Source: Burkholderia sp.
Lineage (GTDB): Bacteria > Pseudomonadota > Gammaproteobacteria > Burkholderiales > Burkholderiaceae
Assembly: GCA_028292565.1 (NCBI GenBank)
Contig: JAQGMD010000410.1
Span: forward strand, 1-6,097
Reading direction: 5' to 3'
DNA: 6,097 nt
Below, piece after piece: positions 1-5,990 of this stretch. The translations under genes were made by a program, and so were the position numbers. Numbering within the stretch: position 1 is the stretch's first letter; each line of letters opens with the position of its first letter. The notes under the pieces are model-generated. The model did no database searches. It saw only the letters and a program-made list of their open reading frames with translations, and was not told where the DNA came from.

Positions 1-77
1 ACGCAAAAGCGCAGGGCACGAAGTGCTCCGCCTCCGTCGGCATGCCTGTTCGACGCCGGCCAGGGAAGTGCGTCTAA

Positions 78-82
78 AAGGC
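78..82 (+). promoter_or_regulatory. Shine-Dalgarno site that sets the start of the first cyclase gene
   Basis: The sequence AAAGG lies nine bases before the ATG at 92, a normal spacing. The reading frame is open upstream to the window edge and offers a GTG at 23, but that codon has no comparable purine-rich site. The 23 residues it would add are arginine-rich and unlike a membrane-protein N-terminus. Confidence 0.5.
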
Positions 83-91
83 GCAATCCCA

Positions 92-1240
92 ATGCTTGAA
101 TCACTCCTCTTCGGCCGGGATGACAAGCAAGCGATACGAATCGGACGCCTTCTGATCGCAACCAGCGTCTACTTCTTCGCCATCTTCTTTGTCTATTGCA
201 GCACTTCGGCAGGCATGATGCCCGCTGCTCATTCGCAGGAGGTGCTCGCCGCAGCGCTCCTGGTCAACCTGCTTTTCTATCTCGCGATACGCTTCGACTT
301 CAATCTGCGTTTCCGCGATTCGAGCCTGACTATCCCCCAGATGACGCTCGGCATGCTGGCCAACAGCTACCTGCTTTATCACGGCGGCCCTGCGCGTCCG
401 GCAATCCTGATCGGTTTCTTGATCATCCTCGCATTCGGCACCTTGAAACTGCGCCCGCGCCACATCCTGCAGGTCGGCGCGCTGCCCACTGTCATCTACG
501 GCGGCATGATCGGCTATGATTTCGTATGGCATCGAGGCGAGGGCAACCTCATGGTGGAAATCCTCCAGTGGCTGGTGCTGCTGTTCGTGTCGCCATGGTT
601 TGCGCTGATCGCCGGCCACGTAGCCGGAAGCAGGCGCAAACTCAGGGAAAGCCGCGAGCGCCTGGAAACTGTCACACGTGAACACGAAGTGGCGCTCAAG
701 AACATCCAGGAGCAGGCGACGCGGGACGAACTGACTGGCCTGTACAACCGCCGTTACATGGCAGGCGCGTTGCGCCAGGAGCGCAGCCGCACCGACCGTA
801 CCCATGAACCGTTCTGCGTGCTGATGCTGGACGTCGATCACTTCAAGCGTATCAATGACGGCGTCGGCCATATCGCAGGCGACAACGTGCTCATCGCCGT
901 GACTGCGGCGATCGCGCCGCAATTGCGCGCCATCGATCACTTCAGCCGCCATGGCGGCGAGGAATTCCTGGTGGTGATGCCATCGACATCGCTCGATGCT
1001 GCGATGCACGCCGCGGAGCGGATACGCAAATGTATAGAAGAGACGCCCATTGAAGAGGCGGGCGTTAAACTCCGCGTCACGCTCTCGATCGGCGTTGCCG
1101 AGTACCGTGCAGGTGGGTCGATCGACGTGACACTGGCCGATGTCGATCGCGCGCTGTATCGGGCCAAACATAACGGACGCAATTGTGTAGAGTGTTCGAG
1201 GACACCGGTAGCTACTTCGCTTGGCGTACGGACTGCATAG
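92..1240 (+). CDS. Membrane-bound diguanylate cyclase (six-helix N-terminus plus GGDEF domain)
   Basis: This 382-residue protein should make c-di-GMP from two GTP at the inner membrane. Six hydrophobic segments are visible at about residues 17-36, 50-67, 79-96, 103-120, 125-142 and 157-178. A charged, probably coiled-coil linker (181-209) follows, then a GGDEF domain opening with DELTGLYNRR (212-221). D247 and N255 of the DVDHFKRIND stretch match the metal-binding and guanine-binding residues known from PleD. The signature is GGEEF (288-292), an active variant. RAID at 279-282, exactly five residues before it, is the RxxD inhibitory site, so product feedback is expected. The membrane part looks like a sensor, but I cannot name its family or ligand. 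ATG 92 is chosen because a ribosome-binding site precedes it and the membrane region follows directly. A PAS-GGDEF-EAL gene starts 22 bp downstream, suggesting co-transcription. The cyclase call is strong and the signal sensed is unknown. Confidence 0.92.
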   Translation: MLESLLFGRDDKQAIRIGRLLIATSVYFFAIFFVYCSTSAGMMPAAHSQEVLAAALLVNLLFYLAIRFDFNLRFRDSSLTIPQMTLGMLANSYLLYHGGPARPAILIGFLIILAFGTLKLRPRHILQVGALPTVIYGGMIGYDFVWHRGEGNLMVEILQWLVLLFVSPWFALIAGHVAGSRRKLRESRERLETVTREHEVALKNIQEQATRDELTGLYNRRYMAGALRQERSRTDRTHEPFCVLMLDVDHFKRINDGVGHIAGDNVLIAVTAAIAPQLRAIDHFSRHGGEEFLVVMPSTSLDAAMHAAERIRKCIEETPIEEAGVKLRVTLSIGVAEYRAGGSIDVTLADVDRALYRAKHNGRNCVECSRTPVATSLGVRTA

Positions 1241-1247
1241 AAGGGCG

Positions 1248-1254
1248 AAAGAGG
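1248..1254 (+). promoter_or_regulatory. Shine-Dalgarno site that sets the start of the GGDEF-EAL gene
   Basis: AAAGAGG lies eight bases before ATG 1263. A TTG at 1221 would give a 14-residue extension overlapping the end of the preceding gene, but it has no such site. The hydrophobic anchor begins immediately after ATG 1263. Confidence 0.6.
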
Positions 1255-1262
1255 CGATAACT

Positions 1263-3086
1263 ATGAACCACATGACCGCGACCCTGGTGCTTTTCATTTT
1301 GCTGTCCTCCGGCGCCGTTGCGATATACCTGCTGCGAAGGTCGCGGGGCAAACCGCGAGACAACGGATCCCACAACGCCTACCGGCTGGCCACGGAGATG
1401 GCGAACGAAGGCTTCTATGTCGCGCATCCCCTGCGTTCCGGATCCGGAAATGGGAAAGTGGCCGACTGGAAGATCACCGACTGCAATGAGCGGGGCGCCG
1501 AATATTTCGGCGTGCACAAGCACCAGCTGATAGGCAAAAACTTCTCCGATCTGTATTCCGCCGCGTCCATGGAGCGAGTGCTCGACATTTGCGCGCGCGC
1601 GGCGCAGGACGGTTACTACGAAGACCAGTATGAGGTCGTTGCCGATTCGCCGCTGAAGCTCAAGTGGGTGCATCTGCAGGCCATCACGAGCAGGCCGGGA
1701 CTGGCGTTCTCCCTGAGGGACATTTCGAGCAAGAAGGAGTACGCGCTCGAAGTGGCCCGCCTCGCAAATGAAGATCCAATAACCACCCTGCCAAATCGTC
1801 AATGGCTCGCCGATTTTCTGCCGAAGGCATTGTCCGAGGCCAAGGAAAAACTGGCGCTCCTGATCATCGACCTCGACGACTTCAAAAACGTGAACGATTC
1901 GCTCGGCCATGCGGTCGGCGATTTGCTGCTGCGTGCCACGGCGATGCGCCTGAAATCGGTAACCGGTCCCAACGACCGCGTAGTCAGGCTGGGCGGCGAC
2001 GAATTCGTGATTGTGCTGACCGACATCAGCAGCGCGATTGAAGCAAGGCGCATGGCGGACATGATCAACGAAGTATTGCGCTTCCCCCTGGAGCTGGTGA
2101 AGGGAAAGAAATCGATCACCACGTCAATCGGCGTCAGCCTGTATCCCGACGACGGGGCGGATATGGATGCGCTGCTGAAAAGCGCGGAAATCGCGATGTA
2201 CGCGGCGAAAAGCAGCGGCAAGGCACGCTACCGCTTTTACGATCCGCACCTGTACGAAAGCCTGACGGGCCGGCTGATCCTCGAGCAGGAGCTGGCCGAG
2301 GCGATCGAGAGGGATGAATTCATCCTGGTTTTTGAACCGCGCATGCGTGTTTCCACTGGCCGGTTATGCGGGATGGAAGCGTTGGTGCGCTGGATGCATC
2401 CGACACGCGGCCTGGTACCGCCGTTGGAGTTCATTCCATTGGCCGAGTCGACCGGGCTGATCCTGAAAATGGGCGACCTGCTGATCGACAAGGCGTTCCG
2501 GCAAGTCCGGCTATGGTCGGACTCGAGCCTGCCAACGGTCCCCGTATCGATCAACGTATCGGCGCACCAGTTCAACAACGGCAATCTCAGCCGCACGTTT
2601 TACGAGGCGTTCGAGAAATACAAGATCAATCCTGAACTGATCCAGGTGGAACTCACCGAGTCGGCGACGCTGGGTGACGAGACCGCGATCATCAAGGAGC
2701 TTTCCGCGATCCGTTCGCTCGGGATCAAACTGCTGCTCGATGATTTCGGCACCGGCTATTCATCGCTGTCGCAACTGCAGCGCCTGAAAATGGACATCCT
2801 GAAAATCGATCGCTCGTTCCTGCTCGACCTCGACCGGACGCGAGAGGGTGAAGTATTCGTGCGAGCGATCATTTCTATGGCGCATGCGCTCGGCATGGGA
2901 GTGATTGCCGAGGGCGTGGAGAAAGAAGCGCAATTGAATATCTTGCGTACGCTCTCGTGCGACGAAGTGCAGGGCTACTTTCTCTCCAAGCCGGTACCCG
3001 CCGAAATCATGTCGCAGTTTCTGGCGCGCAGCCATTATCCGATGGTCAACCACCCCCCGTCCGCAACCCTCACAGCGGTATCCTGA
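1263..3086 (+). CDS. Membrane-anchored PAS-GGDEF-EAL protein, probable c-di-GMP phosphodiesterase or bifunctional enzyme
   Basis: The 607-residue protein has one N-terminal membrane segment (about 6-24) followed by basic residues. Next come a PAS-like sensor (about 38-160), a GGDEF domain (from DPITTLPNR at 171-179) and an EAL domain (about 335-590). In the GGDEF domain D203, N211 and GGDEF (244-248) are intact. The inhibitory site is lost: G235 replaces the arginine, although D238 remains. In the EAL domain EAL 372-374, N431, the ELTES glutamates (463, 466), DDFGTG from 493, K514, E550 and QGY from 570 are all present, so hydrolysis of c-di-GMP to pGpG is expected. The usual YQP before EAL is FEP here (E358 for Q), which may affect ligand contacts. 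GGDEF domains in such tandems can be active cyclases or GTP-sensing activators of the EAL domain, and the sequence cannot decide which. It lies 22 bp after the membrane cyclase gene, so the two probably form one operon. Confidence 0.93.
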   Translation: MNHMTATLVLFILLSSGAVAIYLLRRSRGKPRDNGSHNAYRLATEMANEGFYVAHPLRSGSGNGKVADWKITDCNERGAEYFGVHKHQLIGKNFSDLYSAASMERVLDICARAAQDGYYEDQYEVVADSPLKLKWVHLQAITSRPGLAFSLRDISSKKEYALEVARLANEDPITTLPNRQWLADFLPKALSEAKEKLALLIIDLDDFKNVNDSLGHAVGDLLLRATAMRLKSVTGPNDRVVRLGGDEFVIVLTDISSAIEARRMADMINEVLRFPLELVKGKKSITTSIGVSLYPDDGADMDALLKSAEIAMYAAKSSGKARYRFYDPHLYESLTGRLILEQELAEAIERDEFILVFEPRMRVSTGRLCGMEALVRWMHPTRGLVPPLEFIPLAESTGLILKMGDLLIDKAFRQVRLWSDSSLPTVPVSINVSAHQFNNGNLSRTFYEAFEKYKINPELIQVELTESATLGDETAIIKELSAIRSLGIKLLLDDFGTGYSSLSQLQRLKMDILKIDRSFLLDLDRTREGEVFVRAIISMAHALGMGVIAEGVEKEAQLNILRTLSCDEVQGYFLSKPVPAEIMSQFLARSHYPMVNHPPSATLTAVS

Positions 3087-3094
3087 CCGCTTTT
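3074..3094 (+). terminator. Possible weak intrinsic terminator overlapping the stop codon
   Basis: AGCGGT (3074-3079) pairs perfectly with ACCGCT (3086-3091) around a six-base loop that contains most of the TGA stop, with T's at 3091-3094. The stem is short and the T-run is only four, so termination would be weak. The position between two transcription units fits, but chance is possible. Confidence 0.35.
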
Positions 3095-3133
3095 GCATTA
3101 TCATCGCAATAACTGACAAAAAGTCTCCCGTTG

Positions 3134-3164
3134 TTGACTACCGCCTTTCAGGCTGGCCTATTGT
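3134..3164 (+). promoter_or_regulatory. Putative sigma70-type promoter for the DUF1631 gene
   Basis: TTGACT at 3134-3139 is a five-of-six match to the -35 consensus. TATTGT at 3159-3164 is a four-of-six -10 match but lies 19 bp away, longer than ideal. CCTATT (3157-3162) gives a 17-bp gap with a poorer match. Transcription would begin near 3170, leaving a leader of only about 12 bases before ATG 3183. This is prediction by eye only. Confidence 0.4.
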
Positions 3165-3182
3165 GAATTACACAACTCACGG

Positions 3183-5846
3183 ATGAACAGGCAAGAAATA
3201 CTCTCCGCAGCAAAGACGGAATGCCTCCGATCGTTTGCGCAACTGACGCCAACCCTGACGAAGCAAACCGCTGATGCGCTGTTCGCCATGGCCGGACAGC
3301 GCAAGGACTATGCTGAGCAACGCATGCTGCTCGATGCCTATGGGACCTTGCTCAAGCGCGGGCCTGCGCTACAGCAGCGCCTGCAAGAGACGCTCGGGGA
3401 TCTGATCGACCGCGCGATAAAAACCGCCTACAGCGCCGATCGCCCCTCGGCGCCGAAATCGCACACCCTCGACACGATGTCCCTGGTTGATTCGTCGATC
3501 ATCGAAGATGAACTGAAACTCGGCCGGGTCACCAGTCGCTTTCACGACAAGTCGGGGCTGCACATACAACAGCTCAACCTGCGCATCGCATCGCTATTCC
3601 AGCAGGATACCGTCAAGGAGCGTGAGAACCCGTTCCGTCCCTATCTGTTCTCGCGTTGCATTGCTTCCGCTGTGAGTGAACTCGGATTGTCGGCCGAGAC
3701 TTCCAAGGTGGTGATCGAGCAGCTGGTCAGCGAACTCCTCGAGGGCGTTGACGGCATCTACGAATCGTTGAATACCTCCCTCGAAAAACTCGGCATAACA
3801 ACCAGGCTCGCGATCGTCAGGAAAAGTCCCTCGCCCGGTCATCCGTCGGAAAGAGGATTCGGGGACACCGTAGCAAGAGGTTTCGGTGACACAGTAGGAC
3901 GATTCGGCGATACCGTAAGAGGCTTCGGCGACACCGTAATGGGAGGCGCGCCCGCGTCTTCTCCAGATACCGCGCCTGTGAAGAAAGCCGCGCATAAGGT
4001 CGAGCAACTGCTACGCATAGTGCGTCGAAATGTCAGCCCGGGGAGTGGGGGTGGCGGAGGCGCAGGTGGCGGTAGTGTTGGCGGTGGAGGTGGCGGTGGA
4101 GGTGGCGGTGGAGGTCAAGGTGGCTTAGGTGGCTTAGGTGGCGGCAGCGCCTACGCAGCCCAGAATCAGTCGTCTGATTCCGGCCCCGGCTATGGTTCCG
4201 ATGCCGGCGACGACGGCGTCGCCTACGGCGGATCAGCCGACGCGCCACCGTTCCTCAATACCGCTGCCATGTCCGAAGGCTGGGTATCGGGAAGACACAT
4301 CGTCGGCCAGACGCTCAAGAAATTATTCACGCCACGCGCGTCACAGCATGCCGCCGGCGGATCCGGCGGCGGTTATAGCGCCGGTCATGGCGGCGTAGCT
4401 CCCGGATTTACCCCGGGGCCGCTCGCCATACCGCCCGAGGGTTCCGTCTACCACGTGTTGAAAGACACGGTCGTCACTACGCTGGAAGATGTACTCGACA
4501 GCGAAGGCGAAATCCGCAACCTCATCTTCGAAAAGCGGTCAACGCTGCTTAGCAAGACGACCGACAGCAACGAGATGATGACCATCGACGTGGTCGGCAT
4601 GATCTTTGAGTTCATCCTGCGCGATCCGGAGGTTCCGGCGGAAGTGCGCGCCCAGTTGGGAAGGCTGCAATTCCTGATGTTGAAGATTGCGCTGCTCGAC
4701 CCGCAGTTGTTGACCGAAAAGACGCATCCCGCGCGCAAGCTGATCAACCGCATCGGCACCGTCGCACAAGGGGTGAAACAGAATGACCCGTTCGGCGAAC
4801 GGCTTACCGGCGAAATTCATCGCATAGTTGAAGCGCTGCTCGCGGATGACTCGGACACCATGATATCGGTGGCCCGCCTGCTGGAAGAGTTCGAAGAATT
4901 CATCGACAGGGAACTGCGTTCAGGCGACGCTACGATCGAACGCGCTGTGGAAGCGATAGAAGAGGCGGAAAAACGCAGCGCCCACCTGGCACGCATGACG
5001 GCACAACTGGGCGAGGTTCTTGCGGTCGTCAAAACAGATTCGTATCTCCGCACTTTTCTCGAAAGAACCTGGCTGCGCGCGATCGAAAAGGCCGAGCATG
5101 ACGCTCCCCAGCTCGCCAGCCGTTACAGGCAGCTGGTCCCCGACCTGGTGTGGAGCGTACTAGACAAGCGGAGCGACCAGGAGCGTTCACAACTGGTATC
5201 GCTATTGCCCAAGATGGTCGCCGACCTCAAGGCCGGTATCGATTCCGTAAACACCGCCGAAAAGCAGCCGTTCCTCAGCTGGCTCATCGACCGCCACACA
5301 AATGCGGTGAAGACGGCCGGCACGCCAGCGCCACACCTGACCCTGCCGACGATACGGCAGCAATTCGAAAGCTTCACCGGCGGTTCCGCCGACCAGGCGA
5401 CGGACGAAATCGCCTTCGAGTTCGAGCCCGGCTTTATCAATGACGCCATTGCAGAACTCAAACTGCAGATCGGTGGCATTGACGGCATGCCCGACACGGG
5501 GGCCGCTGCAGGCAACCAAGGCGTAGCCGCACGACGGGCAGGTACAGGCGAGGACGATCAGGTGAACGAGGAAAGCGTGCTAAGCCGCCTGACCGTCGGC
5601 GTTCCGGTTGAGCTCGATTTCGACGGCACGCCTCAACGTGCTTTGCTCAACTGGATGAGCAAGCGCGCCACCAGCATGCTCCTCAGTTTCGAAGGGAACA
5701 AAGTCCCGACCATGATTACGGTGAGGCTGTTTCGCAGGTTGCTCGCGAACGGTCGGGCTCGTTTTCTGGAAGTGGCGCCGTTGTTTGAACGAGCGATTGC
5801 GTCGCTGCTGGAAACGGCTGACAGGGTGGATGAGGCGTATGAATAG
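3183..5846 (+). CDS. DUF1631 family protein with a repeat-rich, glycine-rich central linker
   Basis: This 887-residue protein matches DUF1631, a proteobacterial family whose function I do not know. The N-terminal part (about 1-215) has the family's opening pattern (LTPTLTKQTADALFAMA), the MSLVD stretch and an ENPF segment leading to the YESLNTSLEKLGI helix. The C-terminal part (about 421-887) has the RLQFLMLKIALLDPQ segment, the HPAR signature (515-518), a charged helical stretch and FLERTWLRAI. From 803 it ends in a compact, probably beta-rich module ending in LFERAIASLLE that is typical of the family. I remember relatives as roughly 700-780 residues, so the excess is accounted for by the disordered linker (about 215-420) with FGDTV repeats and a glycine tract. 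No signal peptide or membrane helix is visible, so it should be cytosolic. No convincing ribosome-binding site precedes ATG 3183, but no other in-frame start lies upstream. It follows the c-di-GMP genes after 96 bp with its own likely promoter, so a shared role is suggestive only. Confidence 0.85.
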   Translation: MNRQEILSAAKTECLRSFAQLTPTLTKQTADALFAMAGQRKDYAEQRMLLDAYGTLLKRGPALQQRLQETLGDLIDRAIKTAYSADRPSAPKSHTLDTMSLVDSSIIEDELKLGRVTSRFHDKSGLHIQQLNLRIASLFQQDTVKERENPFRPYLFSRCIASAVSELGLSAETSKVVIEQLVSELLEGVDGIYESLNTSLEKLGITTRLAIVRKSPSPGHPSERGFGDTVARGFGDTVGRFGDTVRGFGDTVMGGAPASSPDTAPVKKAAHKVEQLLRIVRRNVSPGSGGGGGAGGGSVGGGGGGGGGGGGQGGLGGLGGGSAYAAQNQSSDSGPGYGSDAGDDGVAYGGSADAPPFLNTAAMSEGWVSGRHIVGQTLKKLFTPRASQHAAGGSGGGYSAGHGGVAPGFTPGPLAIPPEGSVYHVLKDTVVTTLEDVLDSEGEIRNLIFEKRSTLLSKTTDSNEMMTIDVVGMIFEFILRDPEVPAEVRAQLGRLQFLMLKIALLDPQLLTEKTHPARKLINRIGTVAQGVKQNDPFGERLTGEIHRIVEALLADDSDTMISVARLLEEFEEFIDRELRSGDATIERAVEAIEEAEKRSAHLARMTAQLGEVLAVVKTDSYLRTFLERTWLRAIEKAEHDAPQLASRYRQLVPDLVWSVLDKRSDQERSQLVSLLPKMVADLKAGIDSVNTAEKQPFLSWLIDRHTNAVKTAGTPAPHLTLPTIRQQFESFTGGSADQATDEIAFEFEPGFINDAIAELKLQIGGIDGMPDTGAAAGNQGVAARRAGTGEDDQVNEESVLSRLTVGVPVELDFDGTPQRALLNWMSKRATSMLLSFEGNKVPTMITVRLFRRLLANGRARFLEVAPLFERAIASLLETADRVDEAYE
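3852..3938 (+). repeat. Four FGDTV-containing repeats in the DUF1631 linker
   Basis: Residues 224-252 contain FGDTV four times. Units 1, 2 and 4 begin RGFGDTV, and the third is shortened to RFGDTV. Codons differ between units: the FGDTV glycine is GGG, GGT, GGC and GGC, the aspartate GAC or GAT, and the threonine ACC or ACA. The protein sequence is therefore kept while the DNA has drifted, which argues for selection on the peptide rather than recent slippage. Confidence 0.85.
4080..4115 (+). repeat. Three perfect 12-bp tandem repeats
   Basis: The unit GGCGGTGGAGGT occurs three times without change (4080-4091, 4092-4103, 4104-4115) and encodes twelve glycines. Perfect identity suggests recent slippage or expansion, unlike the diverged FGDTV units upstream. 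Confidence 0.9.
4119..4136 (+). repeat. Two 9-bp tandem repeats encoding GGL
   Basis: GGTGGCTTA occurs twice in tandem (4119-4127 and 4128-4136), and a following GGTGGC begins a third copy. It uses TTA for leucine, a codon that is otherwise scarce in these genes. It continues the glycine tract and is in frame. Confidence 0.85.
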
Positions 5847-5863
5847 GCAGGGCGAGGATTAGG

Positions 5864-5965
5864 ATGACTCCACTGGCCGAAAAGAATCCAAGCGCTTATA
5901 GCGCACTTGCGTCGATCAGACATGCCGCCTTCGGTGGAACTGATCAACGTAGGGTCGGCGACTAA
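5864..5965 (+). CDS. Candidate 33-residue small protein
   Basis: An ATG 17 bp after the DUF1631 stop opens a 33-codon frame ending in TAA at 5963-5965. GAGG at 5854-5857 lies six bases upstream, a better ribosome-binding site than that of the DUF1631 gene itself. The peptide begins MTPLAEKNPS, is mildly basic toward its end, and has no membrane segment or motif I recognise. A two-part hairpin lies inside it, so the segment may instead be an untranslated 3' region. It could equally be a chance frame. Confidence 0.2.
   Translation: MTPLAEKNPSAYSALASIRHAAFGGTDQRRVGD
5911..5948. other. Two-part imperfect hairpin downstream of the DUF1631 gene
   Basis: GATCAG (5914-5919) pairs with CTGATC (5940-5945), extended by GT/AC (5911-5912 with 5947-5948) across one mismatch. 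Inside it CCGCC (5925-5929) pairs with GGTGG (5933-5937), with one G-U pair, around a TTC triloop. No T-run follows on the + strand, so it is not a classic intrinsic terminator. It might stabilise the 3' end of the message or be a remnant palindrome. Confidence 0.4.
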
Positions 5966-5990
5966 GGCATCGCGCAGGAATAAGTTGGTC

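Larger units (their letters stand above)
4041..4146 (+). repeat. Glycine-rich low-complexity tract in the DUF1631 gene
   Basis: About 35 codons are almost entirely glycine, including 12 in a row (residues 300-311), broken by A, S, V, Q and L. The coding strand is strongly G-rich and C-poor. It is a flexible linker between the two conserved halves of the protein. All repeat units are multiples of three, so gain or loss of a unit keeps the frame. Confidence 0.85.

Noticed and set aside
23..91. GTG 23 as start of the cyclase
   Set aside because: No ribosome-binding site lies before it and the extension is arginine-rich. ATG 92 has an AAAGG at good spacing. The frame is open to the window edge, so this is not fully excluded.
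1..99. Tail of an upstream gene in another + frame
   Set aside because: Frames ending at TAA 75-77 and TGA 97-99 are both open from the edge, but too little sequence is visible to choose between them or to recognise either.
101..1375. Long minus-strand frame of 424 codons opposite the cyclase gene
   Set aside because: It is the antisense shadow of a clearly coding GGDEF gene. Its translation has no domain-like sequence, and its length reflects codon bias on the opposite strand.
1212..1910. Minus-strand frame of 232 codons opposite the start of the GGDEF-EAL gene
   Set aside because: It spans the junction of two real + strand genes, shows no recognisable motif, and lies entirely opposite the cyclase end and the PAS/GGDEF coding sequence.
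3087..3182. c-di-GMP riboswitch before the DUF1631 gene
   Set aside because: The gap is only 96 bp and I could not find the conserved GEMM helices or a tetraloop-receptor pattern.
3852..4136. CRISPR array or non-coding repeat array
   Set aside because: The units are short, in frame and codon-structured inside an uninterrupted gene, with no spacers.
4033..4248. Minus-strand frame rich in arginine and histidine
   Set aside because: The composition is the mechanical reverse reading of the glycine tract and not a real basic protein.
5892..5904. Small hairpin GCGCT-TAT-AGCGC as a terminator
   Set aside because: It is only five base pairs with no T-run after it, and is likely chance.
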